The notes under the pieces were generated by a model. The model had not been told where the DNA came from. It saw only the letters and a program-made list of their open reading frames with translations, and made no database searches. DNA of 64,000 bases from Bacillota bacterium (GTDB lineage Bacteria; Bacillota; Clostridia; Acetivibrionales; DTU013): the NCBI GenBank assembly GCA_023411575.1, contig JAEYOP010000060.1, positions 62,001 through 126,000 on the forward strand, written 5' to 3'. The position numbers and the translations under genes are program-made. Shown in pieces: positions 17,595 through 26,188 of the stretch. Each line of letters opens with the position of its first letter. The stretch's first letter is position 1.

Positions 17595-17726
17595 CCCCCA
17601 CCTCTATGGGTGGTGGGTACCGATTTGCTCTTCAGGCGGCGAGCATATCTCCCGCCGCGTTGAAACACCGCTGATGTAAGAAAATTTTTCTACAAAGCGA
17701 TTATTTTCAGAGAGAAAATTATCGCT
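17595..17726 (+). other. Structured intergenic element upstream of rocD
   Basis: A chain of stem-loops: CCCACC/GGTGGG (17597-17617), GCGGCG/CGCCGC (17636-17658), and AGCGATTATTTTC against GAAAATTATCGCT (17696-17726, one mismatch). No ORF. It could be a leader RNA, a small RNA, or the end of a decayed insertion element; I cannot decide between these. Confidence 0.45.
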
Positions 17727-17752
17727 AACCGAAAAATTTTCTTTGAATAAAG

Positions 17753-17761
17753 TGTTATAAT
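17753..17761 (+). promoter_or_regulatory. Extended -10 promoter of rocD
   Basis: TGTTATAAT, an extended -10 with no convincing -35, 50 nt upstream of the rocD start. Confidence 0.45.
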
Positions 17762-17810
17762 ATTGTCCTGTGGGATATTTTTCGACGGCAGTCAGCAGAT
17801 GGAGGCATTT

Positions 17811-19007
17811 ATGAAGAATATGGGAGATCAGATCAATCAGGTGCAGGAATGGAGCGCCCACAACTACAATCCTCTTCCGATCGTACTGGAATACGGCGAG
17901 GGTGTCTGGGTGCAGGATGTAGAAGGCAAAAAATATATGGACATGCTTGCGGCCTACTCCTCCCTCAACCAGGGCCACAGGCACCCCAGGATCATAAACG
18001 CCCTCCTGGAGCAGGCGGGCAGGATCACCATCACCTCAAGGGCGTTTCACAACGATAAAATGGGGGATTTCCTCGAAAAATTGTGCAGGGTGGCCGGCTT
18101 TGAAAAGGCGCTGCCGATGAATACCGGTTCGGAAGCCGTGGAGACGGCTCTGAAGGCGGCGAGGAAATGGGCGTACAAAACCCGCGGCGTGCCGGAGAAT
18201 AAAGGCGAGATCCTCGTTTGCGGCAACAATTTCCACGGCCGCACCATCACCATCATCAGCTTCTCCTCCGAGGAGCAGTACCGTTCTGGCTTCGGACCTT
18301 ATACCCCAGGCTTCCGGATCATCGAATACGGCAATGCGGACGCCTTGCGGGAAGCAATCACCGAAAACACGATCGCCTTTCTGCTGGAGCCGATCCAGGG
18401 CGAGGGCGGAGTCATTATCCCACCTCAGGGATACCTGGCGGAGGTGCGCAAAATCACGAAGGAGAATAATATCCTTCTGCTGTTTGATGAAATCCAGACC
18501 GGCTTCGGAAGAACCGGGAAAATGTTTGCCTTTGAACACGAGGACGCGAGGCCCGACATCCTGATGCTGGGCAAGGCCATGGGCGGGGGCGTTTATCCCG
18601 TGTCGGCCGTATTGGCGGACCGGGAAGTAATGGATGTTTTTTCACCGGGGGATCACGGCTCCACCTTCGGCGGGAATCCGCTGGCCGCGGCGGTTGCCAT
18701 TGCGGCCCTCGACGTGCTGCTGGACGAAAGGCTTCCCCAACGTTCGAAGGAACTGGGGGAATATTTCGCAGAGGGTCTTCGTAAAATAGATTCCAAGGCA
18801 GTAAGGGAAATCCGGGCAAAAGGGCTGATGATCGGCGTGGAGATCAAAAGGGAATGGGGCAGGGCCAGGTCCTACTGTGAGAAACTAATGGAACTGGGCC
18901 TGCTGTGCAAGGAAACCCATGAACAGACGATCCGGTTCACGCCGCCGCTGGTCATCACCAGAGAAGAGATCGACTGGGCGCTGGAACGCATCGCCAGGGT
19001 TCTTTGA
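17811..19007 (+). CDS. rocD: Ornithine aminotransferase
   Basis: 398-aa class III PLP aminotransferase that interconverts ornithine and 2-oxoglutarate with glutamate semialdehyde and glutamate, linking arginine/ornithine to proline. Seen: NYNPLPIVLEYGEGVWV at the N-terminus, MNTGSEAVETALKAAR (PLP phosphate site), NNFHGRT, LFDEIQTGFGRTG with the pyridine Asp, and the Schiff-base lysine in MLGKAMGGGVYP. The N-terminus and overall spacing are typical of RocD rather than acetylornithine or GABA enzymes. ATG 17811 is preferred, 5 nt after GGAGG; earlier in-frame starts (17763, 17799) lack a site. Single gene with its own extended -10. Confidence 0.93.
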   Translation: MKNMGDQINQVQEWSAHNYNPLPIVLEYGEGVWVQDVEGKKYMDMLAAYSSLNQGHRHPRIINALLEQAGRITITSRAFHNDKMGDFLEKLCRVAGFEKALPMNTGSEAVETALKAARKWAYKTRGVPENKGEILVCGNNFHGRTITIISFSSEEQYRSGFGPYTPGFRIIEYGNADALREAITENTIAFLLEPIQGEGGVIIPPQGYLAEVRKITKENNILLLFDEIQTGFGRTGKMFAFEHEDARPDILMLGKAMGGGVYPVSAVLADREVMDVFSPGDHGSTFGGNPLAAAVAIAALDVLLDERLPQRSKELGEYFAEGLRKIDSKAVREIRAKGLMIGVEIKREWGRARSYCEKLMELGLLCKETHEQTIRFTPPLVITREEIDWALERIARVL

Positions 19008-19136
19008 GCACAGGCTCGCGAGTATGGAAACGCAGCTTCAAAACAATTGTTTGTTTCGGTATACTTTATTGTGGAATACTATTAATACCATTCGGGGGCT
19101 CAAGGGCCCCTGTGATTTTGTTCAGGGAGGTTGAGC

Positions 19137-20603
19137 ATGGAACAGAATAAATTGAAAATATTGTTTGTCTCCGCAGAGGCGTCCCCCTTCGCAAAGACCG
19201 GCGGACTGGCCGATGTGGCGGGGTCGCTCCCAAAGGCGCTGGCCGAGCTTGGACACGATGTCCGGGTCGTCATGCCGAAGTACAAATTGATCAAGGCGGA
19301 TTTCGAATATGTAGCCGATTTTCCGGTACAAATCGAAAACCGGACAGAAACCTGCGTGATCCGGAAAACCGAGCTGCCTTACAAGATCAAGAACCGGAAG
19401 AGAAACCTGACCTACTATTTTACGGACAGTTACCGGTATTTTGACCGGGACGGCATCTACGGCCACTTTGACGACGGAGAAAGATTCGTCTTCTTTTGCA
19501 GGGCGGTCCTGCAGATGCTGCCGCTGATCGGCTTCAAGCCGGACATCCTCCATTGCAACGACTGGCATACCGGGCCTCTTTGCCTTTTGTTAAAGGAAGA
19601 GTATGCCTATCTGGATTTTTACAAAACCATTTCCACCGTCTACACGATTCACAATCTGGAATACCAGGGCAATTTCTCAAGCGATGCCATAAAGCTGCTC
19701 AATCACGACTATACGTTTTTCAATGCGGACAAAGCCGAATTTTACGGGATGTTCAGCTTTATGAAAACCGGACTGGTCTATTCGGACGTCATCAATACGG
19801 TCAGTGCGGTGTATGCCCGCGAGATCCAGACCCCGCAGTACGGGGAAAGGCTGGAGGGCCTGCTGTCCAGGCGTTCGGAGGACCTGTACGGCATTTTGAA
19901 CGGAATCAGCTATGAAGAATTCAATCCGGCGACGGACAAGGCCATCGCAAAGAATTTCGACGCGGACACCTTTCAGGACAAAAAGGAAAACAAATACGCC
20001 CTGCAGAAGGAAATGGGGCTGCCGGTGTCGGATGTGCCCGTGATCGGCCTGATATCCAGGCTTTCCGGCCAAAAGGGCCTGAACCTCATTATAGAGGAGA
20101 TCGACGATATCCTGCGGAAGGACCTCCAGTTCATCCTGCTAGGGGCGGGCGACGACTATTACCAGGACCAGTTCCGGAGGATCGCCGCCCAATATCCCGG
20201 GAAAATCGCCATCCATATCGGCTTCAACGCCCATCTGGCGCAGCAGATCTATGCCGGCTGCGATATGTTCCTCATGCCGTCCCGGTTCGAACCCTGCGGC
20301 CTGGGCCAGATCATCAGCCTGCGGTATGGAACGATCCCCATCGTCCGCGCGACGGGCGGGCTTGCGGAAACGATCACCGACTACGACGCGGACCCCGAAA
20401 ACGGCAACGGCTTCTCCTTCGCCAATTTTTCCTCGGAGGAAATGCTCTATGCCATCGAAAGGGCGCTGCGGCTGTATTATGACAAACCCGGCGAATGGGA
20501 CAAATTGATTGTAAGAGCGCTGAAAACAGATTTTTCATGGGGCGTATCCGCAAAAAAATATGAGGACCTCTATTTGCATGCGATACGAAAGAGGAACGGA
20601 TAA
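19137..20603 (+). CDS. glgA: Glycogen synthase (ADP-glucose)
   Basis: 488-aa GT5 glycosyltransferase that extends alpha-1,4-glucan from ADP-glucose. N-terminal KTGGLADVAGSLPKAL is the ADP-glucose loop; the C-terminal Rossmann half has RLSGQKGLNLI and PSRFEPCGLGQI with the conserved Glu. Full length for the family. Start ATG 19137 lies 6 nt after AGGGAGG (an in-frame TTG at 19131 is too close). Stop and next start overlap as TAATG, so nth is translationally coupled to it. No other glg genes are in the window. Confidence 0.96.
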   Translation: MEQNKLKILFVSAEASPFAKTGGLADVAGSLPKALAELGHDVRVVMPKYKLIKADFEYVADFPVQIENRTETCVIRKTELPYKIKNRKRNLTYYFTDSYRYFDRDGIYGHFDDGERFVFFCRAVLQMLPLIGFKPDILHCNDWHTGPLCLLLKEEYAYLDFYKTISTVYTIHNLEYQGNFSSDAIKLLNHDYTFFNADKAEFYGMFSFMKTGLVYSDVINTVSAVYAREIQTPQYGERLEGLLSRRSEDLYGILNGISYEEFNPATDKAIAKNFDADTFQDKKENKYALQKEMGLPVSDVPVIGLISRLSGQKGLNLIIEEIDDILRKDLQFILLGAGDDYYQDQFRRIAAQYPGKIAIHIGFNAHLAQQIYAGCDMFLMPSRFEPCGLGQIISLRYGTIPIVRATGGLAETITDYDADPENGNGFSFANFSSEEMLYAIERALRLYYDKPGEWDKLIVRALKTDFSWGVSAKKYEDLYLHAIRKRNG

Positions 20604-21241
20604 TGACAACAAAACAGAGAGTGTTGAAAATCCTGGAGCAATTCGAAAAAATGTATCCTGAGGCCGACTGTTCCCTGGAATACCGCGATCCGCTGCAGCT
20701 GATGATCGCGACGCAGCTTGCGGCGCAGTGCACGGACGCGCGCGTCAATATTGTTACAAAGGACCTCTACCAGAAGTACAGGACGGTGGAAGACTTTGCA
20801 AACGCCGATCTGAAAGAGCTGGAGCAGGATATCAAATCTACCGGCTTCTATCACAACAAGGCGAAAAACATCATCGGCGCCTGCCAGATGCTGATCCGCG
20901 ATTTCGGCGGAAAGGTGCCGTCCAATATGGAGGACCTGCTCAAGCTGCCGGGCGTGGGCAGGAAAACCGCCAATCTCGTGCTGAACGATTGCTTCGGCGT
21001 ATCCGGGGTTGTGGTGGATACCCATGCCAAACGGCTGTCCAACCGGATCGGGCTGACGGAAAACCAGGACCCGGAGAAAATCGAATACGACCTGATGAAG
21101 GTCGTCCCGGTAGAAAGCTGGGGCCGTTTCTGCCACCAGCTGGTTTTTCACGGAAGGGCTGTCTGCAACGCCAGGAAACCCGCCTGTGAAGAATGCGGCA
21201 TCCGGGAGTACTGCAAATATGGCCTGAAAAACGGAAGATAA
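20603..21241 (+). CDS. nth: Endonuclease III
   Basis: 212-aa base-excision repair glycosylase/AP lyase for oxidised pyrimidines. Helix-hairpin-helix LPGVGRKTANLVL carries the catalytic lysine; the catalytic aspartate is in VVDTHAKRL; the C-terminal 4Fe-4S loop has the exact C-x6-C-x2-C-x5-C spacing. Standard length. Overlaps the glgA stop by one base. Confidence 0.97.
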   Translation: MTTKQRVLKILEQFEKMYPEADCSLEYRDPLQLMIATQLAAQCTDARVNIVTKDLYQKYRTVEDFANADLKELEQDIKSTGFYHNKAKNIIGACQMLIRDFGGKVPSNMEDLLKLPGVGRKTANLVLNDCFGVSGVVVDTHAKRLSNRIGLTENQDPEKIEYDLMKVVPVESWGRFCHQLVFHGRAVCNARKPACEECGIREYCKYGLKNGR

Positions 21242-21252
21242 GAAGGAATTGC

Positions 21253-21274
21253 GTATTTATTGTCGAATAAATAC
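21253..21274. promoter_or_regulatory. Spo0A box inside a palindrome
   Basis: TTGTCGAA at 21260-21267 matches the Spo0A-box consensus exactly. It sits in the centre of a palindrome, GTATTTATT-GTCG-AATAAATAC, 41 nt upstream of the FtsA-like start codon. Spo0A itself is encoded at 59741-60544. Confidence 0.6.
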
Positions 21275-21315
21275 TATTTGGATTATTTTCTTAAATGCAG
21301 GGGAGCTGTGAGCGT

Positions 21316-23634
21316 ATGCACTCTGAAAAAGGCAAAGCGGACAGAATCGGGGAAACGGGCAGAAGCGCGGGAAAAGCCGCCGGCAGGAAAAAAAGCGCCG
21401 GGAGCAAAAAGGGCAGGGTGATCAGCCTTGCCGAAAGCGAGCCGTCCTCTTTTGCAAAACCGGTTGAAAGAAAGCTTGCACAAGAAGCCCTCCCAGGAGC
21501 AATCACGAACGATCCCGTTTTTGCCCTTGACATCGGAACACGCACGGTGGTGGGCGTTGTCGGCGTGCAGGAGGAAAGCTGCTTCAGGGTGATTGCGACC
21601 GAAGTCGTGGAGCACAAGAACAGAGCCATGCTCGACGGCCAGATCCATGATATAGAGCAGGTCGCTGCGGCCGCCGCAGCAGCTAAGGAGAAGCTGGAAG
21701 CAAGGCTCGGCATGAAGCTCAAGAAGGTGGCCATTGCGGCCGCCGGCAGGGTGTTGAAGACCTGCCAGGTGCGGGTGGACAAGAACCTGGAGCCGGGCCG
21801 GGAAATCGATGCGGAATTTATCAGCAGCCTTGAAATAGAGGGCATCCAGCGGGCCCAGATGATCCTGGACGAGGAAGCCGCCGCGGAGGACAAGACCCAG
21901 TTTTACTGCGTAGGCTACAGTGTAATCAACTATTATCTGAACGGATATGTAATTTCCCGGCTGACGGGCCATAAAGGGAAGACCGTCGGAGCGGATATTT
22001 TAGCCACCTTCCTCCCGTTGATCGTAGTGGACAGCCTCTATACGGTTATGGGCAAGGTCGGGCTTGAAGTGTCAAGCCTTACGCTTGAGCCGATTGCGGC
22101 CATCAATGTGACCATCCCGCCCGACCTGCGGCTCCTGAATCTTGCGCTGGTGGACATCGGCGCCGGCACTTCGGATATCGCGCTCACTAAGGATGGCAGC
22201 GTGATCGGCTATGCCATGGTGCCGGTGGCGGGCGATGAAATTACGGAAAAAATCTCGCAGCATTACCTGGTGGATTTCAACACCGGCGAAAAAATCAAGA
22301 TCGCCCTTTCCTCCGGCAGGGACAAGATCGCTTTTACGGATATTTTGAAAATCAAGCATACCGTGAGCCCCAACGAGGTCCTGAACGTCATTGAGAGCAC
22401 CTTGCAGCTTCTGGCCTCTACCATTTCCAAGAAAATTCTCGAATTCAACCACAAGGCCCCCAACGCCATTTTCCTCGTGGGCGGCGGTTCCCGCATCCCG
22501 CGGCTGACGGATATGATCGCCGCGCAGATCGAGCTTCCCACCGACCGGGTGGTGGTCCGGGGGAGGGATGTCATACGCGACATCAAATTCAACGATAAAA
22601 AGCTCTACGGCCCCGAATCCATCACGCCCTACGGCATTGCGGTAACGGCGCAGATGTACGGCGGCAAGGATTTTCTGACGGTTACCGTAAACGACCGCAA
22701 GATCAAGCTTTTCAATTCCAAGAAGCTGACGGTGGCGGACGCCCTGATCCTGTTCGGCTTTGACGCCAGTCAGCTCATAGGCCGTACCGGCAAGGGTCTG
22801 ACCTATTACGTAAACGGAGAAAAACGGCAAGTCCGCGGCGAATTCGGCAAGGCGGCGGAAATCGCGGTCAACGGAAAACCGGCCAGCATTGATACGCCCA
22901 TAGCCTTTGGAGATAATGTGACAGTCATTCCCGCCGAGGATGGAAAAGATGCTTCCGTTAAAGCCTATGAACTGGCGCCGTCCGGTTACAGCAGCGGAAC
23001 CGTCCGCCTGAACGGAAACCCTGTGGACATCAGCACGATTATCCTGGTGAACGGGAGCGCCGCTTCGAAGGACACCCTGATCCAGGACGGAGACGAGGTG
23101 TTCATCTCGCAGATCGTTACTCTTCGGGATCTGTTGGAAGCCGGGGGTATGGATGGTGCGGACGGCAGCGTTACCGTGAATGGAAATGACGTCCAGGATA
23201 TGGACTACAGACTGAAGAACGGCGATATGGTCAAATGCGTCACGGCTCTGCCTCCCGAGAAGGAACAGAAGTGGAAGGGCGCTGATCTTGCGGCGGAGGG
23301 GACTGTCCGGATAGATTCGAACGCATCGGGGAGTCCGAACGCCCAAACGGCGTCGGAAGCGCTTCAGGAGCCTGCCGTTCCGGCACCGGAAAAGCCCGAA
23401 CTGTTCCGGGAACCGGTACACCAGAATGCCGGAATGCAGGTGACGGTCAACGGAAAATCCGTTTTGCTCAAAGACGACAGAACGCAGTACATTTTTGTGG
23501 ACATCTTCAATTATATCGACTTTGATCTGTCAAAACCCCAGGGGACGATCATGCTCCGATTGAACGGCCGGCAGGCCGCTTTTACGGATATCATCCAGTC
23601 CGGCGACGTCATCGAGATCTACTGGAAGAACTAA
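21316..23634 (+). CDS. FtsA-like ATPase with C-terminal beta-grasp-like repeats
   Basis: 772 aa. A basic low-complexity head (1-60) leads to an actin-fold ATPase: phosphate-1 loop DIGTRTVVGVVG (about 71), an SHS2-like 1C insertion as in FtsA, phosphate-2 VDIGAGTSDIALTKDG (about 279) and adenosine motif FLVGGGSRIPRL (about 384). After residue 455, where FtsA would end with a membrane-binding helix, there are instead about 320 residues of repeated modules, each with a VNG strand, an Asp and a closing GD-x-V-x-I: TVTVNDRKIKL, GTVRLNGNPVDI, SVTVNGNDV and MQVTVNGKSVLL. These look like ThiS/ubiquitin-type beta-grasp units. Similar FtsA-domain proteins occur in Clostridia, but the function is unknown. 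Start ATG 21316 follows AGGGGAG; ATG 21295 lacks a site. Possible Spo0A control. Confidence 0.82.
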   Translation: MHSEKGKADRIGETGRSAGKAAGRKKSAGSKKGRVISLAESEPSSFAKPVERKLAQEALPGAITNDPVFALDIGTRTVVGVVGVQEESCFRVIATEVVEHKNRAMLDGQIHDIEQVAAAAAAAKEKLEARLGMKLKKVAIAAAGRVLKTCQVRVDKNLEPGREIDAEFISSLEIEGIQRAQMILDEEAAAEDKTQFYCVGYSVINYYLNGYVISRLTGHKGKTVGADILATFLPLIVVDSLYTVMGKVGLEVSSLTLEPIAAINVTIPPDLRLLNLALVDIGAGTSDIALTKDGSVIGYAMVPVAGDEITEKISQHYLVDFNTGEKIKIALSSGRDKIAFTDILKIKHTVSPNEVLNVIESTLQLLASTISKKILEFNHKAPNAIFLVGGGSRIPRLTDMIAAQIELPTDRVVVRGRDVIRDIKFNDKKLYGPESITPYGIAVTAQMYGGKDFLTVTVNDRKIKLFNSKKLTVADALILFGFDASQLIGRTGKGLTYYVNGEKRQVRGEFGKAAEIAVNGKPASIDTPIAFGDNVTVIPAEDGKDASVKAYELAPSGYSSGTVRLNGNPVDISTIILVNGSAASKDTLIQDGDEVFISQIVTLRDLLEAGGMDGADGSVTVNGNDVQDMDYRLKNGDMVKCVTALPPEKEQKWKGADLAAEGTVRIDSNASGSPNAQTASEALQEPAVPAPEKPELFREPVHQNAGMQVTVNGKSVLLKDDRTQYIFVDIFNYIDFDLSKPQGTIMLRLNGRQAAFTDIIQSGDVIEIYWKN

Positions 23635-23669
23635 AACCGGATCACAGAAGGATAGTTGGGGGCGAAGGA

Positions 23670-25400
23670 ATGAAAACTGCCGAAGATATGATATACGGCA
23701 AATACAGAAGATATGAAAGCATCTATATGATGGTGACCTGGGCGTATCTTATCCTGGGGACCGGCATTTATTTCATCAGAAACCTCTTTTTTACCAGACC
23801 GTCCTTCCTGACGGAGCCTTCGCAAAAAAGCACGCTGTACCTGAGCATAGGCCTGTGCGTCCTGATTTATCTGGTCAACCTGGTCCGGCAGTACTTCCTG
23901 CATACGGGCATCCTTGAAAACAGGGCCATCTTCTATACGGAAAAAATTATTTCCCTTTTCCTGCTGTCGCTTGTTGTAATCTACTCCAACATCGGAGTAT
24001 GGCTGATTGTCATTATCCTGATCCCCATCATGATCACGGGCCTGATCCGGGGCCTGAAACCGGGGTTTTACCTCTGGAGCGGCTCCCTTGCAATGCATAT
24101 TGCCCTTTTGCTGGTCAGAGACCTGCAGCGGCTGTCAAACGGAGCCATACAAGAGATGGAGCTGTATACGGACCTATCCAACACGGGTATTTATTATGCG
24201 CTGTTCCTGCTTTTTGTCATTATGGTCGGGTTCATTTACAAGGACGGCATCGAACATGATATTGAAAACAGGTACCTGATGGAGCAGTTGGAGGAGAAAT
24301 ACGACCAGTTGGAGGAGGCCCAGAACGAAATAAAGCAGCAGTACGGGGAATTGAAATCCGCCAACGACAAGCTGGAGAAGACGAACAAGAAGCTGTCGGA
24401 CAGCATAGCCGAATTCTATACGCTGCAGCAGATAAGCCGGGCTATCGGTTCGATCCTGGACATCAAGGAATTGCTCCGATACCTCAACGACATTATCCTG
24501 GGCGTTATGGGCGTAAGCTATTCCACGATCCTCCTCTATGACGAAAGAACGAACCGTTTGAAGCTGCATACGACAAACATCAGCAATACGGGCGACTTGG
24601 CGGTCATGAAGGACAATATCAACAACGGAGTGCTGCTCAATGCGCTGAACAACGGGGAAAACCTCCTGGAGAACTTTGTGAATCCGGCCCAATACCGCTT
24701 TACGGCAGGGAGGGATGTTCATTCCCTGATCTGCCTTCCGTTGAATACGAAGACGGGAAAATTCGGACTGGTATTGGTGGAGCATACCTACAGCAACGCG
24801 TTTGACGAGGACAATCTGCGGCTCCTGAGCATCATCGCCCAGCAGGTCGGTATCGTCATGGAGAATGCCGAGTTGTACAACCGGATGACGGAGTTGGCCA
24901 GAAAGGACGGGCTCACCGGGGTTTACAACCGCCAGTACTTCCAGGAGCGGCTGGAGGTCGATTTCCGGAACGCCAAAAAAGAAAATTATTCCCTGTCCCT
25001 GGCGATTTTCGATATCGACAATTTCAAGAAATTCAACGACACCTACGGTCACCTTTTTGGAGACAAGGTGCTGATTTCCATTGTGGAGACCGTTTCGTCC
25101 ACCCTCCGCAAAAATGACATCATGGCGCGTTTCGGAGGAGAGGAGTTCATCATCCTGTTCCCGAGGACGAGCCTCCAGGAAGCCTACGACAAGGTGGAAG
25201 CCCTGCGGGAGAGGATAGCCCAGCACCTTATCAAGGATAATCTGATTACGGTTTCCATCACCGCCAGCTTCGGCGTATCTGCGATCGACGAGTATATGCT
25301 GACGGAGGGCGAGTTGGTCAAATGCGCCGACGACGCCCTCTATGAGGCCAAGAAAACAGGCAGGAACTGCGTGCGGACCGCCAGGACCGTAGCAAGGTGA
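23670..25400 (+). CDS. Membrane GAF-GGDEF diguanylate cyclase
   Basis: 576 aa. About six N-terminal membrane segments (residues 20-190), a coiled coil (about 195-250, LEEKYDQLEEAQNEIKQQYG), a GAF domain (about 255-405) and a GGDEF domain. The active-site loop is GGEEF near residue 489; an RxxD inhibitory site (RKND) lies five residues upstream, so c-di-GMP product inhibition is expected. FDIDNFKKFNDTYGH holds the metal-binding aspartates. No EAL or HD-GYP is attached. The input to the membrane and GAF parts is unknown. It probably supplies c-di-GMP to effectors such as the PilZ protein at 1777-2175. Start ATG 23670 follows a GGGGGCGAAGGA site, 36 nt after the FtsA-like gene, perhaps in one operon. 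Confidence 0.92.
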   Translation: MKTAEDMIYGKYRRYESIYMMVTWAYLILGTGIYFIRNLFFTRPSFLTEPSQKSTLYLSIGLCVLIYLVNLVRQYFLHTGILENRAIFYTEKIISLFLLSLVVIYSNIGVWLIVIILIPIMITGLIRGLKPGFYLWSGSLAMHIALLLVRDLQRLSNGAIQEMELYTDLSNTGIYYALFLLFVIMVGFIYKDGIEHDIENRYLMEQLEEKYDQLEEAQNEIKQQYGELKSANDKLEKTNKKLSDSIAEFYTLQQISRAIGSILDIKELLRYLNDIILGVMGVSYSTILLYDERTNRLKLHTTNISNTGDLAVMKDNINNGVLLNALNNGENLLENFVNPAQYRFTAGRDVHSLICLPLNTKTGKFGLVLVEHTYSNAFDEDNLRLLSIIAQQVGIVMENAELYNRMTELARKDGLTGVYNRQYFQERLEVDFRNAKKENYSLSLAIFDIDNFKKFNDTYGHLFGDKVLISIVETVSSTLRKNDIMARFGGEEFIILFPRTSLQEAYDKVEALRERIAQHLIKDNLITVSITASFGVSAIDEYMLTEGELVKCADDALYEAKKTGRNCVRTARTVAR

Positions 25401-25412
25401 GAATCCCCTGAA

Positions 25413-25508
25413 AGAATCCTGAGGATCGGATCAAACGGGGAATTATCACCCAGCTGATAATTCCCTAAGAGAATCCGCAGGATTGGATCAAATGGGGAAT
25501 TATCACCC
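25413..25508 (+). repeat. Tandem 39-nt direct repeat with hairpin
   Basis: Two copies of a 39-nt unit, 25413-25451 and 25470-25508, differ at four positions; the unit starts AGAATCC and ends GGGGAATTATCACCC. Between them GGGAATTATCA (25438-25448) pairs perfectly with TGATAATTCCC (25455-25465), a hairpin that could terminate the GGDEF transcript although no T-run follows. The 234-nt gap otherwise holds only the rpmB promoter. Confidence 0.75.
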
Positions 25509-25554
25509 TGGTAACCCTTTTTCGTATGATTCGTACGATTCCCTAAAAAAAGCC

Positions 25555-25584
25555 TTGCGAATTTTGGAGTTTATGTGTTAAAAT
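25555..25584 (+). promoter_or_regulatory. Promoter of rpmB
   Basis: TTGCGA (25555-25560), an 18-nt spacer, and TAAAAT (25579-25584), 50 nt upstream of rpmB. Confidence 0.55.
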
Positions 25585-25634
25585 AGTTATGCTTTGTGGG
25601 ATAATAGCTCCAGTTTGAAGGAGGTGTGATATAG

Positions 25635-25823
25635 ATGGCAAAATGCGATATTTGCAGCAAGGATACCGTGTACGGCAACAACGTCAGCCACTCGGTAAGA
25701 AGGACCAACCGGTTCTGGAAGCCCAATGTAAAAAAAGTCAGAGTACTGGAAGGCGGCACTCCGAAATCCATCCACGTTTGTTCCAGATGCCTGCGTTCAA
25801 ACAAGGTTAAAAGAGCCATATAA
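25635..25823 (+). CDS. rpmB: Ribosomal protein L28
   Basis: 62-aa large-subunit protein. MAKCDICSKD with a CxxC pair and VCSRCLRSNKV with a second CxxC make this the zinc-ribbon (C+) form of L28. VSHSVRRTNRFWKPNVKKV is the family core. Ribosome site GAAGGAGGTG precedes ATG 25635. Followed by a bidirectional terminator shared with spoVM. Confidence 0.98.
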   Translation: MAKCDICSKDTVYGNNVSHSVRRTNRFWKPNVKKVRVLEGGTPKSIHVCSRCLRSNKVKRAI

Positions 25824-25907
25824 TCACGGACTCGAACAGGATGCCGGTAAACCGTGTACGTGCAGTTGAATGAAAAAAGGGCTGCGAACCGCAGCAGATG
25901 TCAAAGC

Positions 25908-25949
25908 GACATAAAAAAGGCGTTGGAACGCTTTTTTTATGTCGTTTTG
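25908..25949 (+). terminator. Terminator between rpmB and spoVM
   Basis: CGACATAAAAAAGGCGTT (25908-25925) pairs with AACGCTTTTTTTATGTCG (25927-25944), followed by TTTT. The A/T symmetry means it can act in both directions, serving the leftward spoVM as well. Confidence 0.8.
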
Positions 25950-25971
25950 GTTCATGGGGCATCGTGTCACT

Positions 25972-26043
25972 TCAGCCCATCCGTAGAACTTTTTTGATCA
26001 GGCTTCCGAAAAACCGGGGCATTTTCAATACCATTATCCTCAT
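25972..26043 (-). CDS. spoVM: Stage V sporulation protein SpoVM
   Basis: A 23-codon leftward gene. The product begins MRIMVLKMPRFFG and continues SLIKKVLRMG, one amphipathic helix. It aligns without gaps to the start of Bacillus SpoVM (MKFYTIKLPKFLGG), including Pro9, the residue that shapes the helix for convex membrane. SpoVM embeds in the forespore outer membrane and anchors SpoIVA, starting coat assembly. A good ribosome site, AGGGGGAG, lies 7 nt before the ATG. The location next to rpmB and near recG matches Bacillus, where spoVM and rpmB are adjacent. The C-terminus is a few residues shorter than the 26 of Bacillus. Confidence 0.85.
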   Translation of the reverse strand: MRIMVLKMPRFFGSLIKKVLRMG

Positions 26044-26188
26044 AAGCGGGCTCCCCCTGAAAAAGGTCTGTTAGTATCACTATATTCCCGAGCCTTTTAT
26101 TGGTGCATGACCCAAAAATAGATATGGTAATGAAAGAGACAATATATTACAATTAAAAAGAATACCGGAAAAATGGGAGAATGGAACG

